From assembly GCA_005800405.1 (NCBI GenBank), contig SYFN01000094.1, positions 1 to 8,114 on the forward strand: a stretch of DNA of 8,114 nucleotides, written 5' to 3'. Made by a program: the position numbers and the translations under genes. The first letter of the stretch is position 1, and every line of letters begins with the position of its first letter. This document shows positions 7,969 to 8,114 of this stretch, piece after piece. Origin of the DNA: Burkholderiales bacterium. Its GTDB lineage: Bacteria; Pseudomonadota; Gammaproteobacteria; Burkholderiales; Burkholderiaceae_D. Below the pieces are notes generated by a model. It saw only the letters and a list, made by a program, of their open reading frames with translations, ran no database searches and had not been told where the DNA came from.

Positions 7969-7974
7969 AGGAGG
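7969..7974 (+). promoter_or_regulatory. Perfect Shine-Dalgarno-like AGGAGG at the inferred IS boundary
   Basis: AGGAGGT matches the anti-Shine-Dalgarno of 16S rRNA. The only start codon at proper distance is TTG at 7982, which opens just 12 codons up to a TAA at 8018-8020 and lies inside the inferred IS end. It may be the ribosome binding site of a former downstream gene displaced by the IS, or it may be chance. The motif is seen; its use is inference. Confidence 0.35.
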
Positions 7975-7976
7975 TC

Positions 7977-8114
7977 TGACCTTGCCCTCGTTATACGAAT
8001 CCCATAACCGATGCGTTTAAGCAGAACGTCGTACCTGTTCTGCCAGCCAGTTTTTCTCAAATTGCATCGGACTGACATATCCCAGCCGCGAGTGCAATCG
8101 CCTTGCATTGTAGA
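7977..8114 (-). mobile_element. 3' end of an IS3-family insertion sequence (cut by window edge)
   Basis: The element is recognised from the transposase C-terminus on the minus strand. The outer boundary is a guess: IS3-family elements usually have 5'-TG...CA-3' ends, and TGACCTTGCCC at 7977 is a plausible terminal inverted repeat 40 bp beyond the transposase stop. The other end lies outside the window, so neither the inverted repeat nor the 3-5 bp target duplication can be confirmed. Confidence 0.6.
8017..8114 (-). CDS. IS3-family transposase (OrfB), C-terminal 31 residues, partial
   Basis: Read on the minus strand from the window edge, the frame gives YNARRLHSRLGYVSPMQFEK, then NWLAEQVRRSA and a TAA stop. 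The pattern YN-RR-HS-LGY-SP--FE is the well-known end of the DDE integrase domain in IS3-family OrfB transposases, which cut and join the element ends. Only 31 codons lie in the window, so whether the transposase is intact, and which IS3 subgroup it belongs to, cannot be seen. It is convergent with yoaA and unrelated to the housekeeping genes. Confidence 0.9.
   Translation of the reverse strand, partial: YNARRLHSRLGYVSPMQFEKNWLAEQVRRSA

Larger units (their letters stand above)
7779..7976. other. Non-coding gap between yoaA and the IS element
   Basis: About 200 bp without a supportable gene on either strand. It becomes AT-rich at about 7870-7915 and contains the palindrome at 7938-7950 and the Shine-Dalgarno-like site at 7969-7974. 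I see no strong intrinsic terminator for yoaA: CGGG-GTAG-CCCG near 7816 has only a 4-bp stem and no T run. No clear -35/-10 pair could be set with proper spacing, although the AT-rich part could hold a weak promoter. Confidence 0.6.

Noticed and set aside
1..8114. CRISPR array, tRNA, rRNA, riboswitch or prophage attachment site
   Set aside because: No regularly spaced repeats, no cloverleaf-like sequence and no conserved RNA motif were seen on either strand.

Overview
The window reads as a chromosomal stretch of a betaproteobacterium, most likely of the order Burkholderiales. This rests on three things: the gene order sucA-odhB-lpdA followed by zapE, the OdhL-type E3 with a [14 protein letters not shown] active-site region, and moderate GC content (roughly mid-50s percent by eye). 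The genus cannot be fixed from the sequence alone. Almost all of the window is ordinary housekeeping DNA, and I see no convincing new multi-gene defence or metabolic system.

Left part (1-3473): the last ~244 codons of sucA (2-oxoglutarate dehydrogenase E1), then complete odhB (E2, dihydrolipoyl succinyltransferase) and complete lpdA (E3, dihydrolipoyl dehydrogenase). Together they encode the three enzymes of the TCA-cycle 2-oxoglutarate dehydrogenase complex. A strong imperfect hairpin lies in the 63-bp sucA-odhB gap.

Middle part (3503-5774): a small predicted lipoprotein with a Gly/Val-rich C-terminal stretch, zapE (an AFG1-like ATPase) joined to it by a TGATG stop/start overlap, a small exported Ala/Arg/Glu-rich protein with two cysteines, and a 67-aa DUF465/YdcH-type coiled-coil protein overlapping the preceding gene by ATGA. 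Spacing is tight throughout, so all genes from sucA to yoaA could be co-transcribed. I found no convincing internal rho-independent terminator.

Right part (5796-8114): a complete XPD/Rad3-like iron-sulfur DNA helicase of the YoaA type, probably starting at TTG. It is followed by ~200 bp of non-coding, locally AT-rich DNA with a 13-bp palindrome and a perfect Shine-Dalgarno-like AGGAGG. The window then runs into the 3' end of an IS3-family insertion sequence on the minus strand, cut by the window edge. The AGGAGG sits right at the inferred IS end, so the insertion may have separated a ribosome binding site from a former downstream gene.
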